From: CAYPAU01 sp964408825
GTDB lineage: Bacteria > Patescibacteriota > Microgenomatia > Levybacterales > UBA12049
Assembly: GCA_964408825.1 (NCBI GenBank)
Contig: CAYPAU010000008.1
Location: forward strand, 1-37,021
DNA: 37,021 bases
Reading direction: 5' to 3'
Numbering within the stretch: position 1 is the stretch's first letter; every line of letters begins with the position of its first letter. Below, in pieces: positions 22,312 to 30,166 of the stretch. Under the pieces are notes generated by a model. It did no database searches. It saw only the letters and a program-made list of their open reading frames with translations, and was not told where the DNA came from. Both the position numbers and the translations under genes were made by a program.

Positions 22312-23408
22312 GAGCTTAAAACTTCAATTCCCGGTAACTTTTCGCCGGAGAGAAACTCGAGCATGGCGCCGCCGCCTGTTGAGACAAAGGAAAATTTCGA
22401 AAGTAATCCAATCTTTTTAAGATACCCAATGGTATCCCCTCCTCCAACAACAGAATAAGCTCCTGATTCTGTAATCCCTTTCGCAATCTTTGCCGAACCG
22501 ATTTCTAAGTTTTTTTCATTCCCTTCAATTTTTCCAACCGGCCCATTCCAGACAATTGTCTTTGCGAGATTTATAATCTGGAGAAAATTCTCCGCATCTT
22601 TTTGGGTAATATCGGTTTCCTCATTATTTAAGTCAGCAACCAAAAGAGCAGATTTTCTTTCGCCAGGCGGACTAACTTTCTCATGCTGTACTTTAAGAAG
22701 AACCTTCGTCTGTTCTGCAATTAAACCTCCAATCAAAACATAATCTGCAATCTTATGCATCTTTTCAACCACAGGAAGCTTAGTTTCTATTTTCGCTCCA
22801 CCTATTACCACGACCAATGGCCTTTTTGGATTTCCCATTATAGAGGACAAGGTGTTTATTTCACGAGTAAAAACAAAACCTGCATAGTGGGACAGAAGTT
22901 TTGCAACTCCCACGATTGATGCATGCGCACGATGCGATGATCCAAATGCATCATTTACATAAACATCCGCAAGGCTTGCGAGTTTTTTACTAAACTCTGG
23001 ATCATTTACTTCCTCTCCCTGATTAAATCTCAAATTTTCAAGAAGAAATAAATTGTCGGAAATTTTCCACCCATCAAAATTTCCAACTTTTAACTTTCCT
23101 GCCTTGCCGGCAGGCAGGTCACTTTTAACTTTTAACCTATGTTCAAACCACTCCGCAACAGGTTTTAGAGTTAATGATTGATCAAAACCTTCGGGACGGC
23201 CAAGATGACCCCCAATAATTACGATCGCTCCTTTTTCAAGAAGAAAGTTTAGCGTCTCAAGGCTGTCCTTAAGCCTCGTATCATCGGCGATAGTTGTTCG
23301 TTGTTCGTTGTTCGTTGTTCGTTCCGATAGGGGTACATCCAGATCTACTCTTAAAAAAACCCTCTTACCTTTTACATCTGCCGATTTTAAATCCGGAAGA
23401 TTAATCAT
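22308..23408 (-). CDS. pgk: phosphoglycerate kinase
   Basis: Makes ATP from 1,3-bisphosphoglycerate in glycolysis. The 366-residue protein shows RVDLDVPL (19-26), GGHLGRPEG (substrate loop, near 65-73), LLENLRF, NDAFGSSHRAHAS (phosphate and nucleotide contacts), VVVIGGAKIETKL, and the nucleotide loop VVGGGDT...STGGGAMLEFLSGEKLPG near the end. It is somewhat shorter than the usual 390-400. A (gttgttc) heptamer repeat near the N-terminus and an LPAGKAG-encoding palindrome near residue 100 are in-frame insertions. The extreme C-terminus (LPGIEVLSS) differs from the two orphan fragments downstream (LPGLQAL), so the 3' end may have been replaced by cassette insertion. Confidence 0.95.
   Translation of the reverse strand: MINLPDLKSADVKGKRVFLRVDLDVPLSERTTNNEQRTTIADDTRLKDSLETLNFLLEKGAIVIIGGHLGRPEGFDQSLTLKPVAEWFEHRLKVKSDLPAGKAGKLKVGNFDGWKISDNLFLLENLRFNQGEEVNDPEFSKKLASLADVYVNDAFGSSHRAHASIVGVAKLLSHYAGFVFTREINTLSSIMGNPKRPLVVVIGGAKIETKLPVVEKMHKIADYVLIGGLIAEQTKVLLKVQHEKVSPPGERKSALLVADLNNEETDITQKDAENFLQIINLAKTIVWNGPVGKIEGNEKNLEIGSAKIAKGITESGAYSVVGGGDTIGYLKKIGLLSKFSFVSTGGGAMLEFLSGEKLPGIEVLSS
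23098..23118. repeat. palindromic repeat encoding LPAGKAG in pgk
   Basis: CCTGCCTTGCCGGCAGGC with inverted arms around GCCGGC, flanked by acttttaac heptamer repeats. Translated in frame. Confidence 0.75.
23293..23323. repeat. heptamer tandem repeat (gttgttc) x4 in pgk
   Basis: About 4.4 units of gttgttc, translated as RTTNNEQRTT on the minus strand. Three units (21 bp) preserve the frame, so expansion by three is tolerated. Confidence 0.8.
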
Positions 23409-23505
23409 AAAAAATATAAAATAGTTGCATAGCTAAATAGTTACATAGCTATAACAACAATTAACTATTCAGCTATTTTGCTATTGAACTATTGAGTTCT
23501 TTTTT
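23409..23505. repeat. intergenic imperfect inverted repeat between pgk and the CvpA-CAP gene
   Basis: The gap contains two near-copies of ATAGTTGCATAGCTAA (direct) and their reverse complement (AACTATTCAGCTATTTTGCTATTGAACTAT). It could fold into a long weak hairpin. A T-run (plus strand) lies at 23500-23508. Confidence 0.55.
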
Positions 23506-24510
23506 TTAATCCGTAAATTCCTGACAGAACATTTGGCCGTAAATTCCTCCATCGATTGCTCCTACTCCAAGTTTACCAAAATTCGAAGATAAAATATTCG
23601 CCTTGTGCCCTGGGCTCCTCATAAAGCCTTGCATCGCCATATCTGCGTTTGGAGCAAGGGCCAAGTTTTCTCCAGCATACGCAAAATCAATATCTGCCTG
23701 CGCCATTCTGTCAAAGGGAGATAATCCTTCAAGAGTATAGTGGGAAAAATATCCACGTCTAAACATATCTTCACAATGTGCTCTTGCTACGGCTTTAAGT
23801 CTTATATCGGACACAACAGACTCAAGGCCTCCTGAAGTTCTTTCTTTATTTACCAAAATAAGCATTCTCTCCTCAGCCTGCGGGTCGATTTTTATATCTT
23901 GAGTTCTAAAATTAAGATTAACGGTCTCCTCACTTTTAGGCTCTATGGTTAAAAAATTTAAGGTATCATTTACTGCTCCTCCGAACACTTTGTTTAATTC
24001 CTTTTCAAGTCCTGAGGTTCTAAAGATAAGAAAACTACCGATTCTTGATGATGAAACAGATCTCTTGAGAAAAACGGAAACGGGCAGCCCTACCACAACT
24101 GTGAGAATAAAGGAAAACAAAACAAGTCCTGAAAATATTCCAAGGAGTGCCCCTGAAAATTTATCTATAATCTTGAAAGAGGGCCCTTTAAAATTTATCC
24201 GGGAAAAATATTTGGTGTATAAAAGATGCCTTGAAAAAATGCCTATTATAATTTCTGGAATTGATGCGGCAGTTAAAAAACCAATGGCATTTGCAAACCC
24301 TGAGGAAATTGAAAAGACATTTTGAATCAATTTTCCTATTGGAGAATAAGCTTTAAGTCCGATAATAAACGAGGCAATAAAGGAAACAAGGTCAAGAAGA
24401 GAGGAGACAAAACCGACCGAATAACCTTCTGCCGCATAAAAGGCGAGAACAACTATAATTATAAAATCCACCCAATTTAAGTTCAGTTGAGAAAGGAAAT
24501 CTGCTGTCAT
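23506..24510 (-). CDS. CvpA-like membrane domain fused to a CAP (SCP/PR-1) domain
   Basis: A 334-residue protein. Residues 1-160 hold about four membrane segments in the CvpA pattern (VDFIIIVVLAFYAAEGYSVGFVSSLLDLVSF). From residue about 210 comes an extracellular CAP domain: MLILVNKERTSGGLESVVSD, LKAVARAHCEDMFRRGYFSHYTLEGLSPFDRM, YAGENLALAP, GFMRSPGHKANILSSNFGKLGVG. The H and E residues that line the CAP cavity (the H of FSH, the E of GEN, the H of PGH) are present. CAP domains are secreted binding or hydrolytic modules. The fusion likely tethers a surface CAP domain. Neighbouring pgk lies 97 bp downstream on the same strand; the PBP gene is divergent. Confidence 0.85.
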   Translation of the reverse strand: MTADFLSQLNLNWVDFIIIVVLAFYAAEGYSVGFVSSLLDLVSFIASFIIGLKAYSPIGKLIQNVFSISSGFANAIGFLTAASIPEIIIGIFSRHLLYTKYFSRINFKGPSFKIIDKFSGALLGIFSGLVLFSFILTVVVGLPVSVFLKRSVSSSRIGSFLIFRTSGLEKELNKVFGGAVNDTLNFLTIEPKSEETVNLNFRTQDIKIDPQAEERMLILVNKERTSGGLESVVSDIRLKAVARAHCEDMFRRGYFSHYTLEGLSPFDRMAQADIDFAYAGENLALAPNADMAMQGFMRSPGHKANILSSNFGKLGVGAIDGGIYGQMFCQEFTD

Positions 24511-24526
24511 AAGGGTTTAAGACTAA

Positions 24527-24587
24527 TTGTAATTCGGACATTTTAAATGTTATCATATATTCCATGTCTGACAAGGGGGAAGCATGA
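24527..24587 (+). promoter_or_regulatory. promoter and short leader ORF of the first PBP gene
   Basis: TTGTAA (24527-24532), 18 bp, extended -10 TGTTATCAT (-10 24551-24556). An ATG at 24564 opens a 7-codon ORF (MSDKGEA) whose TGA overlaps the PBP start as ATGA (24584-24587). AAGGGGGAA within it is the PBP Shine-Dalgarno. Confidence 0.6.
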
Positions 24588-26735
24588 CAAAAAAAATTAA
24601 GAATATCGCAAAGAGGCTTAAAAAGAAAAGATACGCGATTCCGCTTATATTATTATTGATTGCTTTTATCGCATTTTATATTTATATCTTAAAAGACCTA
24701 CCTTCTCCGACAAAGCTTTCTCAAAACAGCGCATCTAAGGCATCGCAAATTTATGACAGAAACGGAGAGCTTCTCTTTACTTTTTACGGAAGTAAGAATC
24801 AAACTTTTGTTCCCTTATCCTCAATTCCTTTGACAGTTCAGCAGGCAACTATTGCCATAGAGGACAAGGATTTTTATAAACACGGGCCAATAGACATAAG
24901 AGGGATAGTAAGATCAACAATATCTATTGTTTTTTATAAAAAACTTCAGGGCGGCTCAACTATAACTCAGCAGCTTGTAAAAAATAGTCTTTTGACCCCT
25001 GAGAGGACAATTATGCGGAAAATAAAAGAAATACTTCTTTCTTTTGCAACAGAATCTCTTTACTCCAAAGAAAAAATACTTGAGATGTATCTAAACCAAA
25101 CGCCATATGGAGGGACTGCCTGGGGGGTCGAGGCGGGATCGCAAACTTTTTTTGGTAAACATGCCAGAGATTTAACCCTTTCGGAAAGTGCTATTTTGGC
25201 AGGACTTCCTGAATCACCCACGACATACTCTCCTTTTGGTTCCCGTCCTGAGCTTGCCCGGGTAAGACAAAAAGAAGTTTTAAACAGGATNNNNNNNNNN
25301 TAGCAAAGCTCAGTATGAACAGGCAAGAAAAGAAACACTAAAGTATAAAAATCTTTCAAATACTATAAAAGCTCCCCATTTTGTTTTGTACGTTAAGGAT
25401 CTTCTTATCAAAAAATATGGCGAAGATACCGTAAACGAGGGAGGACTTAAGGTAATAACCTCTCTTGATCTTAAGATTCAGGAAATGGCGCAGGCTTCGG
25501 TATCTTCAGAAATTGAAAAAATTAATTCCAAGCGAGTCTCAAATGGAGCGGCTTTGGTTGCAAAACCCTCAACCGGAGAGATTTTGGCAATGGTAGGATC
25601 AAGAGACTATTTCGACACTGAACACGACGGGAATGTAAATGTAACTATAGCACTTCGTCAACCGGGATCTTCGATTAAACCAATTAATTACGCGACAGGG
25701 CTTATGAAAGGTTATTCTGCAGCAACACCTTTTATCGACAAAAAAATCTGTTTTCCCAATCCACCGCAGCCTCCCTATTGTCCGGTAAATTATGATGGGA
25801 AATTCCGTGGTGTGATTCAGATGAGATTTGCCTTAGCAAATTCTATAAATATTCCAGCTGTTAAGATGCTTAAGATAAATGGTCTTCAGTCAATGCTTGA
25901 TACTGCAGAGGCTATGGGAATTACAACTTTTGGAAGCCCTGACAGATACGGTCTGTCTCTAACTTTAGGGGGAGGAGAGGGTACTATGGTCGACATGGCA
26001 ACTGCTTTTGGGGTTTTTGCAAATGGGGGGTATAAAATTCCTCTTCACCCTATTCTAAAAGTAACTGATGGAAGTGGAAAAATTCTTGAGGAGTATAAGC
26101 CGCCTTCTTCTCCAATCTTTGGTAAAAAAGTTATACCCGAGGGAGTTTCCTTCATAATCTCAGATATCTTGTCTGACAATCAGGCAAGAACGGCAGTGTT
26201 TGGAGCAAATTCGGCTCTTAAAATAGGCAATCTTCCCGTAGCAGTCAAGACGGGTACGACAAACGATTTTAGAGACAACTGGACAATAGGTTATACGCCA
26301 TCCTATGTTGTGGTAACGTGGGTTGGAAATAATGATAATACGCCTATGTTTGGTCTTGTCTCAGGAGTCACCGGAGCAGCTCCCATTTGGAATGATATTA
26401 TGTCTCAGCTTCTTTTGAATAAAAAGCCCGAACCTTTTCAAAGACCTTCGGGTGTAATTCAAAAGGCAGTGTGCGCAGATACCGGAGTTGTCACAGATAA
26501 AGAAAACTTATGTAAAACAAGATTTGAATATTTTATCGCAGGCACTGAATATAAAAAATCAAGCATTCAGGTTCTTACTCAAGACATATGGGTAAACAAA
26601 GATACAGGAGAGATGGCAAAGGAGGGCGATACGAATGCTGAGATTAGAAAAGAAACTATCATAAAAGATCTCTCTGGAGATATTCATTGTATAAGCTGCC
26701 CCACTCCAAATCCTTCCCCTTCTCCTTCTCCCTAA
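24584..26735 (+). CDS. class A penicillin-binding protein (GT51 plus transpeptidase), interrupted by assembly gap
   Basis: Peptidoglycan polymerase and cross-linker. Membrane helix about 19-37; GT51 domain with E93 in AIEDKDFYKHG and QGGSTITQQLVKN; then, after the N gap, the transpeptidase with RQPGSSIKP (active-site Ser), NSINIP (SxN) and VKTGTTND (KTG). The C-terminus ends in a PSPSPSP-rich tail. The downstream frame is shifted relative to the upstream one only because the 10-N gap is arbitrary; a multiple-of-three gap restores one frame, and comparison with the paralogue predicts 18 missing bases and a 719-residue protein. The two PBPs lie in tandem, 74 bp apart. The call as one intact gene is inference but well supported. 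Confidence 0.88.
25291..25300. other. 10-N scaffold gap inside the first PBP gene
   Basis: Upstream frame ends in an incomplete codon 'at' and downstream codons resume in another phase, so the real gap must be a multiple of three. The paralogue has six residues (TEQGYI) and parts of flanking codons here, giving 18 nt. Confidence 0.9.
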
Positions 26736-26742
26736 ATACCTC

Positions 26743-26771
26743 TTTAAAGAAAACTCTCCCTATAGTATAAT
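26743..26771 (+). promoter_or_regulatory. possible promoter of the second PBP gene
   Basis: TTTAAA (26743-26748), 17 bp, TATAAT (26766-26771), leader of about 32 nt to the ATG at 26810. Overlaps no gene. Confidence 0.45.
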
Positions 26772-26809
26772 CCATCTGATTTCCTTAAGAGCCTGCCCTT
26801 TTTAAAAAT

Positions 26810-29074
26810 ATGAAAAGCTTTCATGCTATTCTCTACATCCTAAAGTTTCTCATTCTGATTGGGGACTTAACTATTTTCATAGGTAACTCTTTAGTTTCGA
26901 TCTTCAAATTCTTAATTTTTTATCTTGCGGCAAAAATTAAAAGCATCTATCTTGTATTTAAAAAAGGCTTCTCAAGTACTAAAAGAGGGTTTTTGAGAAT
27001 ATTTAAAACCATTGGTTTTTTTGCTCTAAAAAGTATAAAAAACTTTAATAAGATCCACGTTGAAATTCCTAAAAAGGGGCCAAGAACAAAAAAAGTAAAA
27101 AAAGTAAAAATTTATCCTCCTTCTCTTTTTTTTACAAAACTGAGGTACTTTCTCCTGGGATTTGTTTTCTCGGCAATCTTTATATTTACACCCCTTTTGG
27201 TTTTGATATTCTTACAGGACTTACCAAGTCCTAAAGCATTAAGTCTTCAAGACAGTGCCCAAACGACAAAGATATACGATAGGAACGGGAAGTTACTTTT
27301 TCAAATTTATGCCAACCAAAACAGAACAAAAATCTCCTTGTCAGATGTCCCTAAAAGTCTTAGAGAGGCAACTGTCGCTATAGAAGATAAAAACTTCTAT
27401 TCAAATCCGGGATTTGATATTGCGGCAATTGTAAGAGCGGCCCTTGCAGATTTATCCGGAAAACCAATACAAGGCGGCTCAACAATAACTCAACAGACAG
27501 TCAAATGGTCTCTTCTTTCTCCAGAGGTTAGTTTAACAAGAAAAATTAAGGAAATAGTCCTTGCTTTCTGGACTGAGAAACTCTATACGAAAGGCCAGAT
27601 CCTTGAAATGTATCTAAATGAAATTCCATATGGAGGGACTGCCTGGGGAGTCGAGGCTGCATCTCAAGTGTATTTTGGCAAATCCGCCAAAGATTTAACT
27701 CTTTCTGAGAGCGCCTTTCTTGCCGGACTTCCAAATGCCCCATCTCTATATTCAACTCACGGGCAAAATCCTAATCTATGGAGAAAAAGACAAAAGGAGG
27801 TTCTAAAGAAAATGACAGAACAAGGATATATTTCTGAAAAAGAAGAAGAGATTGCTCAAAAAGAAGAACTAGTCTTCAAACCAAAACAGGAACCTATTTA
27901 TGCTCCTCATTTTGTAATGTTTGTTAAAGAGCTTCTGGTCAAAAAGTACGGGCTTTCAATGGTTGAAAGAGGAGGACTCTATGTTAAAACGAGTCTTGAC
28001 CTTAAGACTCAAGAGATAACGGAAAAGATTGTAGAAGAACAAGTTGACTCATCATCATATCTAAATGTAACAAATGGAGCAGCTCTTATTACGAATCCTA
28101 AGAATGGAGACATTCTGGCAATGATAGGAAGCAAAAACTATTCTTCCTCAGACGGCGGCAATTATAATGTTACAACGGCTTTAAGACAACCCGGATCAAG
28201 CATAAAAGTGGTAACTTATAGCAGTGCTCTTCTTAAAGGCTTTACTGCGGCAACCACCATAGAAGACTCTCCTATTACTTTTAGAATAGACGGATCTCCT
28301 CCCTATTCTCCGGTAAACTATGACTTAAGATTTCATGGAACTCTTACCTTAAGGGAAGCTTTGGGGAATTCAGTAAATATTCCTGCTGTCAAGTTATTAA
28401 ATGCATTGGGCATACCGTCCATGGTTGAACTTGCTAAAAAAATGGGGATAGATACTTGGGAAAGTGATGGAAGTTATGGTCTTTCTATAACTCTTGGAGG
28501 GAAAGATGTGAGAATGATAGACATGGCCGAAGTTTACGGAACACTGGCAAATGGCGGAGAAAGAGTAGATTTAAATCCAATACTTGAGGTCTTAGATTCC
28601 AAGGGAAACACCCTCGAAAAAAAACAGGTAAAAAAAGAGAGGGTTTTAGATGAGGGAGTTGCTTTTATAATCTCAGATATTTTATCTGATAACAGGGCAC
28701 GCGCAATGGAATTTGGGACAAATTCCCCTCTTGTTATTGAGAATCATACTGTATCGGTGAAAACGGGAACATCGGACAACAAAAGAGATAATTGGACAAT
28801 AGGCTACACTCCTTCTTATGTTGTTGCTTCCTGGGTAGGCAATAACGACAATAGCCCAATGGATCAAAGACTTGCTTCGGGAATTACCGGAGCAGCTCCT
28901 ATCTGGCATGAAATTATGAAGACTCTTTTATCGGGGGGATCTAACGAAAAAATCCCAGTTCCTTCAAACGTTATTCAAAAGATGTGTCTTGGAAGGCCCG
29001 AATATTTTATAAAAGGCACTGAAAACTTTGCGAATTGCTCAAGAGGAAGACCTTCTCCTAATGTAAAACCCTAG
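26810..29074 (+). CDS. second class A penicillin-binding protein
   Basis: A 754-residue paralogue of the preceding PBP. It has an N-terminal extension of about 110 residues with hydrophobic segments (8-40 and 64-73) and a basic stretch before the main membrane helix (about 112-134). GT51 domain: E192 in AIEDKNFYSNPG, QGGSTITQQTVKW; transpeptidase: RQPGSSIKV, NSVNIP, SVKTGTSDN. The GT51 signature lacks the usual histidine after EDxxFxx (FYSNPG instead of FYKHG). The tail is short. Tandem duplication of the upstream gene is likely. Its stop overlaps the rpe stop in the convergent sequence CTAG. Confidence 0.9.
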   Translation: MKSFHAILYILKFLILIGDLTIFIGNSLVSIFKFLIFYLAAKIKSIYLVFKKGFSSTKRGFLRIFKTIGFFALKSIKNFNKIHVEIPKKGPRTKKVKKVKIYPPSLFFTKLRYFLLGFVFSAIFIFTPLLVLIFLQDLPSPKALSLQDSAQTTKIYDRNGKLLFQIYANQNRTKISLSDVPKSLREATVAIEDKNFYSNPGFDIAAIVRAALADLSGKPIQGGSTITQQTVKWSLLSPEVSLTRKIKEIVLAFWTEKLYTKGQILEMYLNEIPYGGTAWGVEAASQVYFGKSAKDLTLSESAFLAGLPNAPSLYSTHGQNPNLWRKRQKEVLKKMTEQGYISEKEEEIAQKEELVFKPKQEPIYAPHFVMFVKELLVKKYGLSMVERGGLYVKTSLDLKTQEITEKIVEEQVDSSSYLNVTNGAALITNPKNGDILAMIGSKNYSSSDGGNYNVTTALRQPGSSIKVVTYSSALLKGFTAATTIEDSPITFRIDGSPPYSPVNYDLRFHGTLTLREALGNSVNIPAVKLLNALGIPSMVELAKKMGIDTWESDGSYGLSITLGGKDVRMIDMAEVYGTLANGGERVDLNPILEVLDSKGNTLEKKQVKKERVLDEGVAFIISDILSDNRARAMEFGTNSPLVIENHTVSVKTGTSDNKRDNWTIGYTPSYVVASWVGNNDNSPMDQRLASGITGAAPIWHEIMKTLLSGGSNEKIPVPSNVIQKMCLGRPEYFIKGTENFANCSRGRPSPNVKP

Positions 29075-29712
29075 GAATGTATTGCCCCGATAAGCTCTTT
29101 GTAACGCTCCTGCGGATTTCCTTCAAAAATAAAAGAAGTTGTAACAAATCGTGATGCGCCATACATTTTTGCTTTTCTAATATTATCTTTATTTATTCCC
29201 CCGTCGACTTCCAAAGGAACAAAAATTCTATTCTTAAGACCCTCAATTTTTGATAAGTCTGCCTCCACAAGATCCTGTCCTGACTCTCCGGCCTTAACAG
29301 TCATGATAAGAAAAGCATCAAGATCATCAAAAGGAATCTTAACATCTTCTATCGAAGTTGGGCTGTCAATTGCAAGTCCTACCTCTCCTAAGAACTGAGC
29401 TTTTACCACAAATTCTTCCTGACTCCCCATTTTTTCTATATGACCTATAAATCTTCTAAACCCTGCTTTTGCAAAACTTGCAAGATAATTAATTGGCTCT
29501 TCTACCATCATATGCACCTCAAGTTCCAGATCTTTTGAGTAGTTCCTAAAGAAAGAAGGGTCCATAAGTGTCTTTTGAGGAGCAAATTTACCGTCGATTA
29601 AATCTATGTGAACTGTTTTTGCAAAAGGAATAACAAGCTTTAGTTTATCTTCGATCGCTTCAAACGAGCTCTCGAGTATTCCAGGTATTACGATATCAAC
29701 TCCCTTGTTCAT
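29071..29712 (-). CDS. rpe: ribulose-phosphate 3-epimerase
   Basis: Interconverts ribulose 5-phosphate and xylulose 5-phosphate. The 213-residue TIM barrel carries HIDLIDGKFAP (H35, D37, D40), EVHMMVEEP (H67), and EVDGGIN (the second catalytic Asp near 174). Slightly divergent (FAPQKTLM instead of FVPNxTxG, and no GFGGQ loop: KAGESGQ), but length and catalytic residues fit. It overlaps rpiB by 17 bp and forms the end of a four-gene operon. It supplies pentose phosphates to the split transketolase. Confidence 0.88.
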   Translation of the reverse strand: MNKGVDIVIPGILESSFEAIEDKLKLVIPFAKTVHIDLIDGKFAPQKTLMDPSFFRNYSKDLELEVHMMVEEPINYLASFAKAGFRRFIGHIEKMGSQEEFVVKAQFLGEVGLAIDSPTSIEDVKIPFDDLDAFLIMTVKAGESGQDLVEADLSKIEGLKNRIFVPLEVDGGINKDNIRKAKMYGASRFVTTSFIFEGNPQERYKELIGAIHS

Positions 29713-30166
29713 TTTCGATTCTCTCTATTTCTTCTAATCTTCTTTTTTTTCTTTCCTCCTCTGAAAATTCTGTTAAGAGGAACACTTCTACAATTCTTTT
29801 TGCTTGCCCCTCAGACAAGTATTCCGAAGGAAGCGAAAGCACATTAATGTCATCATCCTCTCTTGCCTTTTTTACCTGATCCCAATTTACCGCAAGCCCA
29901 GATCTTATATGTTTGAACTTATTCATGGTTACATCGACTCCGACTCCCGATCCACATATAACAATTCCTCTGACATCTGTTTTTCCCACCTCAGCCTCAG
30001 AAGAGATTTTTTGTGCAACTTCTTCTGCAATTAAAGGGTAATCATCCTCCGGATCATACTCAAATGCACCAAAATCTTCTTGTTCGATATTAAGATCCTC
30101 AATCCATTTTTTAATCTTGTTTTTTAGCTCAAACCCTCTATGGTCTGCGCCTAAATAGACTTTCAT
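29696..30166 (-). CDS. rpiB: ribose-5-phosphate isomerase B
   Basis: Interconverts ribose 5-phosphate and ribulose 5-phosphate. RpiB/LacAB signature: GADHRGFELK (D8, H9), VICGSGVGV (C71), MNKFKHIRSGLA and ARED-DDINVLSL. Length 156 aa is typical; the C-terminus has an extra acidic/basic helix. Overlaps rpe by 17 bp and the upstream aldolase gene by 4 bp (ATGA), so a tight operon. Together with rpe this gives the isomerase/epimerase part of the non-oxidative pentose phosphate pathway. Confidence 0.93.
   Translation of the reverse strand: MKVYLGADHRGFELKNKIKKWIEDLNIEQEDFGAFEYDPEDDYPLIAEEVAQKISSEAEVGKTDVRGIVICGSGVGVDVTMNKFKHIRSGLAVNWDQVKKAREDDDINVLSLPSEYLSEGQAKRIVEVFLLTEFSEEERKKRRLEEIERIENEQGS

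Noticed and set aside
24584..26735. First PBP as a frameshifted pseudogene
   Set aside because: The frame change is at the N gap only; a gap of 18 nt restores one open frame and all catalytic motifs are intact.
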